Positions 35,398 to 42,695 of a stretch of DNA of 64,000 nucleotides are shown here, one piece after another. The first letter of the stretch is position 1. Every line of letters starts with the position of its first letter. The position numbers and the translations under genes were made by a program. The stretch is taken from assembly GCF_900142295.1 (NCBI RefSeq), contig NZ_FSRL01000001.1, positions 1,922,001 to 1,986,000 on the forward strand. The letters are read 5' to 3'. Source of the stretch: Vannielia litorea. Lineage in GTDB: Bacteria > Pseudomonadota > Alphaproteobacteria > Rhodobacterales > Rhodobacteraceae. The notes under the pieces were generated by a model that searched no databases, had not been told where the DNA came from, and saw only the letters and a list, made by a program, of their open reading frames with translations.

Positions 35398-37170
35398 CTA
35401 GCCCGAGAGCCACTTTGAGCGGACTACGTTCTGTCTGGAAGTTGCGTTGGGGCGGCGGCTGGAAAGTTCGGCTTCCCTGACCTCCAAGTTCACGCCGACC
35501 AGATTGCGGACCGCAAGCGCATAGACGACGCAATCGAGCGACTCGGCGCGGCGGCCCGGAATCCTTTCCCAAGAGGCTGACGGGGCACCACGCCTGTAGC
35601 GAACCACGCGACGTTCGCTTGCAAGCTCCTCAAAGAACCTTCCCTCCAGCGTGTTGGAGAACCGGACCGAAGTGCCGCGTTTCAGTCGCTCGGTTAGGTT
35701 GGCCTTTATTCCGTCCACCCCGACAATGAAAAGGCGCTGCCCCTTGGTCGCGCTTGCCCGGATTGCAGGGCGGTTTCCTTCGGCCCCTTTGATCGCCACC
35801 ACGCGGCGAGACAGCCTTGCGTGACAGAAGGCCAGCACCCGGTCCATCGTGGCGCCGTCTGAGGCGTCCACGGCGGTCGCGTCGATCCGCAGCAACCCGC
35901 CCGCCGGGTGGGCATGGTGGGCCGCCAGATAGCCGTCCAGTTCGCTCCAGGGGGCTTCGTCGTCGTTTACCCTGCCCCAGAATACCTGTTGATCCACGAT
36001 GAAGGTTTCGGACCGCCCGTGCGCCAGGGTGACGGCCTCCAGCCGGTCATGCTGGACATCCACGCCGCAGGTCAGAATAAGCGTCTCGGATGGGAGTGCC
36101 TCAAGGCTGAAGTTCTCGGCGCGACTGGCGAGCGCCGTGTCGTCCAGTTCGTCGCCCGTCGAGCGCCAGCCTTCCGCCATCAGGGTATTGGTCCACGATT
36201 GGAGAAGGTCAGGGTGTTCCTTTGCCACCAGGAACTCTTGCGCGATCTTTCCCCACGCGGCAGCGGGCAGAGTCGAAACCAACACATTGGTTCGGAAACC
36301 GGCATGGCCTTTGACCTCGGGACGGGTGATCCGCCAGCGCCCATGCTCGACCATCTCGGCCTTGCGGTCCTCCGGCTGAACGACGCCGCACTCGGGGCAT
36401 ATATAGGCTGCGTCTTCCGGCTTGCCGTCCGGCCATTGAATGTCGGCCCATGTTGGCGCGTGGAAGGCGCCACAGTCCGGGCATCGGATCTCATAGACCC
36501 GCTGATCGCTTTGCCGGTAGAGACGGAGAATATGGCTTGTGTCCTCCCAGGTCGGTGTTGAGCCCGCCACCAGCTTGCGGTCGGGAAAGCTGATAGTGCG
36601 CCGCTCCGCCAGGGTGATCGGGCTGCCCTCTGTCCCGGATTCCATCGCGTCGATTTCGTCCAGGAGAAGGACGCGGGCGTTGTGACGGCGGAGGTTGCGC
36701 GGTGACTTGGCCGATACGATTTTGAGAGAGCCGCCAGGAAAACGGCGGGACATTAGCGTAGATCTGCCAGAGGGGTCGGCATCGAGCGACAGGAGGCCTC
36801 TTAGATCGGGGCTGGCGGCAAAAATCGGCTCCACATCGTCCACCATCCAGCCCCGGCAATCGGACTCAGTCGGCAGAACGCTCAGGATAGGTGAAGGGTC
36901 GTTTTGGCAATAGTAACCCACCACGGCGGAAAGTAGGGAGGTGTAGCCTAGCCGTACCGGCTTGACCACAGACACGCGCTCAATGGACGGGTCACCCATC
37001 GCTTCGGCGATGCCGCGTTGAACAGGCGTGAGGGCCATTGGGCCGGATTGCGCGGACACATCGGACGGCAGCCGGACATTGGCCTCAATCCAGTCGGGGA
37101 GGTCTAGCTTCTTGGGCGGGCGGAGAGCGGCATAGGTCTCGGCGCGGATTTCTGAAAGTCGTTCAGTCAT
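35398..37170 (-). CDS. terL: Phage terminase large subunit, GpA family
   Basis: 590 aa. The ATP-driven packaging motor and nuclease. N-terminal ATPase: deviant Walker A in VVKPVRLGYTSLLS and Walker B ARVLLLDEIDAM. A zinc ribbon with CPDC and CPEC lies in the middle (about 230-260). The nuclease domain has TCGVDVQHDRLEA, DATAVDASDGATMD and ESLDCVVYALAV with the metal-binding Asp residues. The start overlaps the terS stop by 8 bp. It is convergent with the cargo gene (19 bp between stops). Length is close to lambda gpA (641). Confidence 0.95.
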   Translation of the reverse strand: MTERLSEIRAETYAALRPPKKLDLPDWIEANVRLPSDVSAQSGPMALTPVQRGIAEAMGDPSIERVSVVKPVRLGYTSLLSAVVGYYCQNDPSPILSVLPTESDCRGWMVDDVEPIFAASPDLRGLLSLDADPSGRSTLMSRRFPGGSLKIVSAKSPRNLRRHNARVLLLDEIDAMESGTEGSPITLAERRTISFPDRKLVAGSTPTWEDTSHILRLYRQSDQRVYEIRCPDCGAFHAPTWADIQWPDGKPEDAAYICPECGVVQPEDRKAEMVEHGRWRITRPEVKGHAGFRTNVLVSTLPAAAWGKIAQEFLVAKEHPDLLQSWTNTLMAEGWRSTGDELDDTALASRAENFSLEALPSETLILTCGVDVQHDRLEAVTLAHGRSETFIVDQQVFWGRVNDDEAPWSELDGYLAAHHAHPAGGLLRIDATAVDASDGATMDRVLAFCHARLSRRVVAIKGAEGNRPAIRASATKGQRLFIVGVDGIKANLTERLKRGTSVRFSNTLEGRFFEELASERRVVRYRRGAPSASWERIPGRRAESLDCVVYALAVRNLVGVNLEVREAELSSRRPNATSRQNVVRSKWLSG

Positions 37171-37684
37171 TGGCTTCTGTCTCCGCTAGGTCGGACATTG
37201 CCCGTCTCAGTTCGATGTCGAGCGCGGCTGCGGCGGGCCGATTAAGCCCCACGGTGGCGGCCACGCGAGCGGGCACAGCTAGAAGTCGTGCGCGGAGGTC
37301 GGCTGCCACAGAAAGCCATTCGGCCCGCACGGCAGTTGCGTCGAGCAAGTCGCCTCGGGCCCGGGCGTTTTGAAGGGCAATCTTGTCCGCTTGTTCTGCG
37401 GCCAGACGCTTTTTGTGGTCGGCCAGTTCGGGGTCAGCCGTTCGCGACCTTGCTGCGGCCCTTGTGTGTTCGCAGTAGGCGCGGACGCTCGCCCGGAGAG
37501 GGAACTTGTGGCCCTTGAGGCCGGTGGTCTCTCGGGGGAGGACGCCATCGCGGGCAAGCTGGTTCAACCGCCCCGTGGACAGGCCAAGCCATTCGGCCAG
37601 TTCCGCCGATGTCACCAGTTCGCCGTCGCTCGGGGGCTCGGCATCCGGGGACATATCCAGAAGGTCTTCGATCTCAGCTTCCAT
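37163..37684 (-). CDS. terS: Terminase small subunit, Nu1-like
   Basis: 173 aa. Residues 22-70 are a MerR/Nu1-type winged helix: VTSAELAEWLGLSTGRLNQL, then GVLPRETTGLKGHKFPLRAS. This is followed by a long coiled-coil-like helix (HKKRLAAEQADKIALQNARA) and a C-terminal domain that would contact TerL. TerS recognises the packaging (cos or pac) site of its own genome. A satellite-encoded TerS/TerL pair means that the element can package its own DNA. First gene of the terS-terL pair, downstream of the repeat-rich region. Confidence 0.88.
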   Translation of the reverse strand: MEAEIEDLLDMSPDAEPPSDGELVTSAELAEWLGLSTGRLNQLARDGVLPRETTGLKGHKFPLRASVRAYCEHTRAAARSRTADPELADHKKRLAAEQADKIALQNARARGDLLDATAVRAEWLSVAADLRARLLAVPARVAATVGLNRPAAAALDIELRRAMSDLAETEAND

Positions 37685-37839
37685 GGCTCTGCCTCACTTT
37701 TCTCGTTTTCATTGAACCGGGGATTTCAACATTCGCGAGATTGCAGCGGGTCTGTTTCCGCGCTCCGCGCCCCCCGCGGCTTCCAATCCCCCAGAGGGAC
37801 CCTTTCCACTCGGTTGTGACTGTCTGCCCTTCTTCACAT

Positions 37840-37995
37840 CTGCCGTGAAAGTGGTGGTCCGGGGCATCGGAGCGGACCGGACAGCCGGACACCCCTAAAG
37901 GGGTGTGTCCGGTCCGTCCGGGTCTCCGACTCGCTTTGCCCCCCCGGACAGCCCGGACTTGTCCGGGTTTGGTCCGGTCCGTCCGGTTACTCGTC
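37840..37995. repeat. GTCCGG iteron-like cluster, candidate replication origin (or cos/pac site)
   Basis: About ten copies of GTCCGG/CCGGAC in both orientations lie between the replication gene stop (37987) and terS. They include a long near-perfect hairpin GGACACCCCT-AA-AGGGGTGTGTCC (37897-37920). Copies recur at short intervals (for example GGTCCGGTCCGTCCGG at 37971-37986). Satellites of the PICI class carry their origin as repeats next to the primase/rep gene, so an ori is the first guess. A TerS-binding packaging site is the alternative because terS is next. Confidence 0.6.
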
Positions 37996-39990
37996 GGCAT
38001 GGTCGGCCTCGTCTTCTTCAAGGTCGTCAAACCAATCGTCGCCACCGATTTGCGTCAGGCGAATGTGCCCGTCCGAAATGGTGACGTGCTCCTTGTCTGC
38101 CAGGCGGCCCAGGATACGCCGCGCCGCCCTCCGCCGGTTGTCCGCGTCTTCCGCCGTGGTGACTCTCAGTTCGTCTGGCGATGCAGCCCGGGCCAACCAT
38201 TCGTCACGGCTGACGCTCTCGCCTTCCCCCACCATCTCCATGATGAGGCCCAGCGCCGCCGCTTCGGTTGGTTTGAGCCGTGGCGTTGATCCGCCAGGCG
38301 CAGGGTCGCACGGGTCGCAAAGCGCCGTTGTGATCGGGTCGCCGTCTTCATCGGTGCCGATTTCTTCACCCCGAATGCGGAACGCCAAGTCACCGTCGCA
38401 AGAGCCGTTGCGGTTCTTGGTGAGTCGACCAGTGACTACCCCGGACTCGCCTTTGCGAAGGTGGATCGAAACATCGAGGGCACCGTTCAATAGGCTGTGG
38501 CCTCGGGGCAAGCCCTGTTGCCCGTCCTTTGTGTCGTGGTGGACCAGGATGACGGCGGCGCCCCATTTGGTCAGCGCCCGGGCAACGGCCACCACCCGGC
38601 CCATGCCTTCGGCGGAGTTTTCTTCGAGTCCCGGGAAGGCCATTGCCAGGGTGTCAATCACGATTAGCGTTGGGCGCTTCTCCTTCACTGCCTTGGCCAG
38701 CGTTCTGACCTGGGCGGCCCATTTTGCGCCCGCCTCCGGGTTGAGTAGATCGGACACCCCGCCAACCAAGGTGAAGTTGGGCGCGTCCCCATGCTCTGCC
38801 TTGAGGGCGGTGACCCGCCCCCGCATCCCGTGTTCATCCTCCGCGGCGACGTAGAAGACGCCACCGGCCTTTGTCCGGCGCCCGTGAGCCTCGCGACCTT
38901 GCGCCACGGCGTAGCCAAGAGCCGGAGCCAAGACTGACTTGCCCACGCCCGGGGCACCCACAATGCAGCCCACGTCGCGCTTCGCGATCAGTCCCTTGAT
39001 GACATAGGGCCGCGGGTTTGAGGCGGCGCAGTCTGCGGGCGAAAGGAAGGTCAGCCCATCTTTGGCGGCTGGTTTCTCGGGGGTCATGTCGAGCAAGGCT
39101 GCGATCTCATCTGACGGCGCTTCGACCTCATCAGGCAGATCGTCAAAGTCGTCGGCGTCCACCCCCTGCCAGCCGTGCCGCTTAGCTTCGGCGAAAAGGG
39201 AGTCTGCGGTGACCAGGAGGCCGTCCGCCTTCCCGAAAGACCGCCACTTTTCCCGCACCTCGGCGTGCGAAAACCCAGGGTGCCCGGCTGACCAGCCCAA
39301 CGCGAGCGCGAGCCCGTCCGGCGATCCGGCGGAGCCGTGGTGGAGCGCCATCAGCGTCGATACCCATTCGTCGTAGGAGCCGTTATTGGGGATGAAGCGG
39401 AGGGCATCCCGAAGCTCGGCGATGTCGTGCCCGCCCGCAGGGGCGGAGGGTTCATCAGCGGGGCGAGCACGGCGCCTTAAGGCGGATGGGAATGGGGACA
39501 GCCCCAGAAGCCGAGCAGCGCCCAGGCTGCCCCGCTCACAGCGATATTCGCCTGACCGACTAACCGCGCCCGGGGCGATCACATAGCCGCCCTCGCCGCG
39601 CACGTCGAGGCCTTCGGCGGACGCAGAATTGGTCACGCCTTCGACATGCTCGAAGAACAGGTGAAGCCCGCCGCCGCCGGTCCGCACAACCAGGTCGGCG
39701 TCTCCAGGGGTGATGCCGATTGCCCGCGCAGCGGCAAGCCCATCCTTGCCTTTGCCCACGTCGAGATCCACGACGCTCAAGCCGTTGGCCTCGCCGGTCG
39801 GCAGACCCGGCATGGCGTCCGGCCATTTGGACCACCAGCGGGCAACCTTGACGGGATCGTCGGTGGCCTTGTCCCGCCACCTCACCAGGGGCCGCTTGGT
39901 GGCCGGGTCGCAAGGAAAAATCTTGAAGCCGTCCCGGGCCAGTTTCCGCGCGGTTTCGGGGTTCTGCGTTCGCGTTCTTGCCTGTTCCAT
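37987..39990 (-). CDS. Primase-polymerase/RepA-like helicase replication protein
   Basis: 667 aa from ATG 39990 with a strong GGAGGT ribosome site 8 nt upstream. Residues about 10-170 are a Prim-Pol domain: SVVDLDVGKGKDGL supplies the metal-binding Asp pair and LVVRTGGGGLHLFFEH the conserved His. A primase C-terminal-like region follows (about 190-270). Residues about 315-520 are a RecA-fold helicase (AAA_25/RepA type) with Walker A GAPGVGKS, Walker B TLIVIDTLAMAF and VILVHHDTKDG. The C-terminus is an acidic tail after a winged helix. It primes and unwinds satellite DNA at the nearby repeats. First gene of the leftward transcript, 207 bp inside attR. Confidence 0.93.
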   Translation of the reverse strand: MEQARTRTQNPETARKLARDGFKIFPCDPATKRPLVRWRDKATDDPVKVARWWSKWPDAMPGLPTGEANGLSVVDLDVGKGKDGLAAARAIGITPGDADLVVRTGGGGLHLFFEHVEGVTNSASAEGLDVRGEGGYVIAPGAVSRSGEYRCERGSLGAARLLGLSPFPSALRRRARPADEPSAPAGGHDIAELRDALRFIPNNGSYDEWVSTLMALHHGSAGSPDGLALALGWSAGHPGFSHAEVREKWRSFGKADGLLVTADSLFAEAKRHGWQGVDADDFDDLPDEVEAPSDEIAALLDMTPEKPAAKDGLTFLSPADCAASNPRPYVIKGLIAKRDVGCIVGAPGVGKSVLAPALGYAVAQGREAHGRRTKAGGVFYVAAEDEHGMRGRVTALKAEHGDAPNFTLVGGVSDLLNPEAGAKWAAQVRTLAKAVKEKRPTLIVIDTLAMAFPGLEENSAEGMGRVVAVARALTKWGAAVILVHHDTKDGQQGLPRGHSLLNGALDVSIHLRKGESGVVTGRLTKNRNGSCDGDLAFRIRGEEIGTDEDGDPITTALCDPCDPAPGGSTPRLKPTEAAALGLIMEMVGEGESVSRDEWLARAASPDELRVTTAEDADNRRRAARRILGRLADKEHVTISDGHIRLTQIGGDDWFDDLEEDEADHADE

Positions 39991-40104
39991 GTTAGGTTAC
40001 CTCCAAAGGTGTTGTGGCCCTTTTCTTCGTCCCCGGCCCTCGGTCTGTCGCGCAGGCCGAGGGCTTCTTTTTGGTTGGATTCTGAGAGCTAGATGCACAA
40101 GCCG

Positions 40105-40160
40105 GTGGGACACTTTTCCCAAAAAACCTAATAAAATCATGGGAAAACAGAGTGTCCCAC
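40105..40160. repeat. Right-end inverted repeats matching the left end
   Basis: GTGGGACACTTTT (40105-40117) and GTGTCCCAC (40152-40160) form an inverted pair just inside attR. They are the same motif as at 28152-28193. They flank an A/T-rich stretch. Likely integrase arm-type or Xis-binding sites. Confidence 0.65.
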
Positions 40161-40197
40161 TTTTTCTTAAGTCTTTGAGTTCAAACGGTTATTGGAC

Positions 40198-40218
40198 TCC
40201 CCTACGGGGTACCAGCCG
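40198..40218 (+). repeat. attR core
   Basis: Identical 21-bp copy of attL. The stop codon (TAG) of the M50 peptidase gene, read on the reverse strand, lies inside the core at 40204-40202. In the empty chromosome this gene therefore overlapped the 3' end of tRNA-Glu antisense. Confidence 0.93.
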
Positions 40219-40912
40219 TCCTCTCCCCCTCAGCGCTGCTCCGCCGAAAGGCGATGTTGCTCGCCGGCCCCAGACCGTGCCGGAGGCAGAGCCAGATCAC
40301 GGCGAGGCCGAGCAACAGCCACAGTCCGCCCCACATCACCGTTGCCCCGCCGAACTCCTCCGCCAGCATTCGCGCATCCGACTGCAATGCGCTGCGCCGG
40401 AGCGTGTCGTCGAAGATGTCATAGGGCACGTAGATCAGGCTCGTCAGCCCGATCACGCGCAAGGCCAAGTCGGCCACCTGGTGCGGCAGATAGCGGGCCA
40501 TGGCGAGCATGACCGCTCCGGTGACAAGGCAGAAGGCCAGGGCAAAGGGCGTGCGGATCCAGAAAACCGTGACGACCAGCAAGGTCAGCCCGCAGAGCGC
40601 CAGCGCCGCGCGATCCGCCCGCGAGCGCAAGGCGGTCAGAAAGAGCATTGCCCCGAGGATCAGTGAGCCCAGATATCCCGCCGACAGCGTGACAAACCGG
40701 TTGCCGCCCCGGATCAGCGCGTGCCCGCCCTCACCCGGGTCGAGCGAGATCTCAACTATGCTCCCGCCCGTGGCGATGCCCGCAAGCCCGTGCGAAAGCT
40801 CATGCAGAAAGATGACGAATATCCGCAGCGGGTAGATCACCGGCGTCCGCCACAGGGAAAAAACCAGCGCGATGATAAGCAGTAGTTGCCAATGGCCTCT
40901 GAGGTAGGACAT
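40202..40912 (-). CDS. M50-family membrane metalloprotease
   Basis: 236 aa. About six membrane helices. The zinc motif HExxH is seen as FLHELSHGLAG in the second helix (about residues 37-41). Site-2-protease relatives use a distal Asp; a PYDIFDDT segment near residue 182 is one candidate but is not proven. It resembles the 'M50B-like'/YwmF-type small peptidases of unknown substrate. Its last codons and stop are provided by the att core; since the core is identical before and after integration, the protein is not altered by the element. Monocistronic, convergent with tRNA-Glu in the empty site. Confidence 0.82.
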   Translation of the reverse strand: MSYLRGHWQLLLIIALVFSLWRTPVIYPLRIFVIFLHELSHGLAGIATGGSIVEISLDPGEGGHALIRGGNRFVTLSAGYLGSLILGAMLFLTALRSRADRAALALCGLTLLVVTVFWIRTPFALAFCLVTGAVMLAMARYLPHQVADLALRVIGLTSLIYVPYDIFDDTLRRSALQSDARMLAEEFGGATVMWGGLWLLLGLAVIWLCLRHGLGPASNIAFRRSSAEGERTAGTP

Positions 40913-40942
40913 GCCACATGGGGCCGCGTCCCGCGTGGCTTG

Positions 40943-42004
40943 TCAATTGTCCTGACCGGGCCCTCCGCCATGCAGATCGGGCGAATAGACCGTCACCCGC
41001 CCTCGTCCGCCGCGCTTGGAGGCATAGAGCGCGGTATCGGCATGCTGCATCATCTCCTCGGGGTCGGTCGCGGTGTAGAAGTCGCTCACCGTCAGCCCGA
41101 TGGACCCGGAGATCCGGCAGACGTCTCCCTCGAAGGGAATGGGCTCCTCGAGCCGGGCGATGATCCGGCGGCCAAGACGGGCCAGCCGCTCGGGATTGGA
41201 GAGGCCCGCGAAGATCAGCACGAACTCGTCGCCTCCGGCCCGCACGACCACATCGGCCGACCGGGTCTCGGCGCGCAGGATATCGGCCACGCGGCGCAGC
41301 ACGTGATCGCCCGCCGCATGGCCCTGCGTGTCATTGACCGATTTGAAGAAGTCGAGATCGAGGTTCATCAGTCCGAAGCTCGCCTTGGCCCTGGTCAGCC
41401 GGGTCAGCACCTCCTCCATCGCCCGGCGATTGGCGAGGCCGGTGAGCATGTCGGAGGAGGCCTGCCGCTCGGCCACCGTCATCGCGCCTTGAAGCCGCTG
41501 GTTGAGCGCCTTCCACTCGTGGAGTGCGGCGGTCTTGGCTTCGACCAGATAGAGCATCTCTACCGCGAGATCGGTGGCGGCAAAATCGGCGCTCGTCAGC
41601 TCGTGATCCTTCACCGCTTCGATGATGTTGAACCCGAAGGAGAGATTGACGATCAATCCCCGATCCGGCGGATAAGGGGCGACCAGCCCCACAAGCCCCG
41701 TTCGCGGCGCCTCCCGGAACGCCAACTTGAGCCGGCCGCCTTCAGCGCGGGCAAGATCGCTGACCCGGGTCAAGCCGCTCGGGCGCTTCAGTTCGAACAC
41801 CTCGAGAAACCGCCTTCCGACCAGGGGCGTATCGGGTCTCAACTTCTGCAGGCTGGGCCCGGCGTGGGCAATGTGACCCGTGGGTTGCAACTGCAGGTGC
41901 ATCGGCATGAGCAGGTCGAGCGCAGCGGTTTCCGTTGCGCTGCCGGTGTCGCTGCCAGGGCCGGCCTGTGCCGCCAGGGCTTCGCGCCCGATCTCCGCGC
42001 TCAT
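40943..42004 (-). CDS. HNOBA-GGDEF diguanylate cyclase
   Basis: 353 aa. The N-terminal 170 residues resemble the haem-NO-binding-associated (HNOBA) domain: ALDLLMPMHLQLQPTGHIAHAGPS (in part), VGRRFLEVFELKRP and VNLSFGFNIIEAV. A coiled coil lies about 150-180. The GGDEF domain has the active site VVRAGGDEFVLIF and an inhibitory I-site RSAD five residues before it. It makes c-di-GMP from GTP. The start overlaps the H-NOX gene stop (ATGA), the usual NO-sensing pair in which H-NOX binds and controls the HNOBA cyclase. Confidence 0.92.
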   Translation of the reverse strand: MSAEIGREALAAQAGPGSDTGSATETAALDLLMPMHLQLQPTGHIAHAGPSLQKLRPDTPLVGRRFLEVFELKRPSGLTRVSDLARAEGGRLKLAFREAPRTGLVGLVAPYPPDRGLIVNLSFGFNIIEAVKDHELTSADFAATDLAVEMLYLVEAKTAALHEWKALNQRLQGAMTVAERQASSDMLTGLANRRAMEEVLTRLTRAKASFGLMNLDLDFFKSVNDTQGHAAGDHVLRRVADILRAETRSADVVVRAGGDEFVLIFAGLSNPERLARLGRRIIARLEEPIPFEGDVCRISGSIGLTVSDFYTATDPEEMMQHADTALYASKRGGRGRVTVYSPDLHGGGPGQDN

Positions 42005-42609
42005 CGCCCGTCGCTCTGCCGCTGTGTCAGCGCAGTCCCGAGATAGAATTGCTTGGCCTCGGAAAAGTCGGCATCGAGGAGGTCGATCATGATCTCCTCC
42101 CGCGGTCCCATGGCGCCCTGCAACTCGACAAAGGCCAGAGCCCCGTAATCGTCGGCGAGGGCACGCAGGATGCCGGTCAGCACGGCCCCGAACCCTCCTT
42201 CGCTCGCCCTGACCACGATCTTGAACCGGCCTGGCTGAAGCTCGACCAGATGCAAGGCCGGAAAATCGAGTTCGGGCACTGCAAGGCGTGCCCGGTCGGG
42301 CAGGTCATCGAGCGAGTAGAGCAGATCCTGAAAGCTCTGGCCGCCGAAGCGCAAGAGCCGCCGGATGGCGCCGGTGTTCGGATGGGTGACCAGATATGTC
42401 CCGAGGTCCTCGAGAATGTCCTCGATCGGTTGCCCACGCATCCGCGACAGGGTGTTGAGCAGTTCGGTCGTGACCGCGTCTTCATAGGTGAGCATGGCCT
42501 CGAATCCGGCCGTGCCGACGCCCACGGCCGCACCGAGCTCTGCCCATGTGTCGGGCCCGTAAATGTCGCGCACGAAGCACTGCACCGCGCGATTGATCAG
42601 ACCATGCAT
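42001..42609 (-). CDS. H-NOX-fold protein lacking the proximal haem histidine
   Basis: 202 aa from ATG 42609. The N-terminus MHGLINRAVQCFVRDIYG and the helical core through RRLLRFGGQSFQDLLYSLDD are H-NOX-like. In canonical H-NOX the helix LDxxH gives the proximal haem ligand at residue 102-105; here the aligned residue is Pro104 (SLDDLPDRARL). The downstream YxSxR propionate motif is also absent (VVRASE near 132-137). It overlaps the HNOBA-GGDEF gene and surely controls it. Loss of both haem motifs predicts a protein that either does not bind haem or does so differently. The rest of the fold seems complete, so this is not a decayed gene. Confidence 0.85.
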   Translation of the reverse strand: MHGLINRAVQCFVRDIYGPDTWAELGAAVGVGTAGFEAMLTYEDAVTTELLNTLSRMRGQPIEDILEDLGTYLVTHPNTGAIRRLLRFGGQSFQDLLYSLDDLPDRARLAVPELDFPALHLVELQPGRFKIVVRASEGGFGAVLTGILRALADDYGALAFVELQGAMGPREEIMIDLLDADFSEAKQFYLGTALTQRQSDGR

Positions 42610-42695
42610 GCCTGTACCCGCTTGACCTGCCGCGCAGGCTAACCCTTGCGAGTTAACAAAGGCCAAAGCGCCAAGGGCCAGCTGCGCAACAGAGC

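Larger units (their letters stand above)
28090..40218. mobile_element. Integrated phage satellite, capsid-forming PICI-like, in tRNA-Glu
   Basis: 12.1-kb element between 21-bp direct repeats attL (28090-28110) and attR (40198-40218). Order on the reverse strand: primase-helicase, iteron-like repeats, terS, terL, [cargo gene on the forward strand], two small proteins, portal, protease-capsid fusion, gpW-like connector, DUF2190, AlpA-like HTH, integrase. The head-packaging set is complete in outline. No tail, tape-measure, baseplate, holin/lysin or CI-like lysogeny genes are found. This is the composition of capsid-forming phage-inducible chromosomal islands, which build their own capsids and borrow helper tails. 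A deletion remnant of a prophage is the alternative, but the precise att sites, compact overlapping genes and intact frames argue against decay. Confidence 0.85.

Noticed and set aside
28090..40218. Complete temperate prophage or gene transfer agent
   Set aside because: No tail, tape measure, lysis or repressor genes and only 12 kb; it has att sites, integrase and own replication protein, which GTAs lack.
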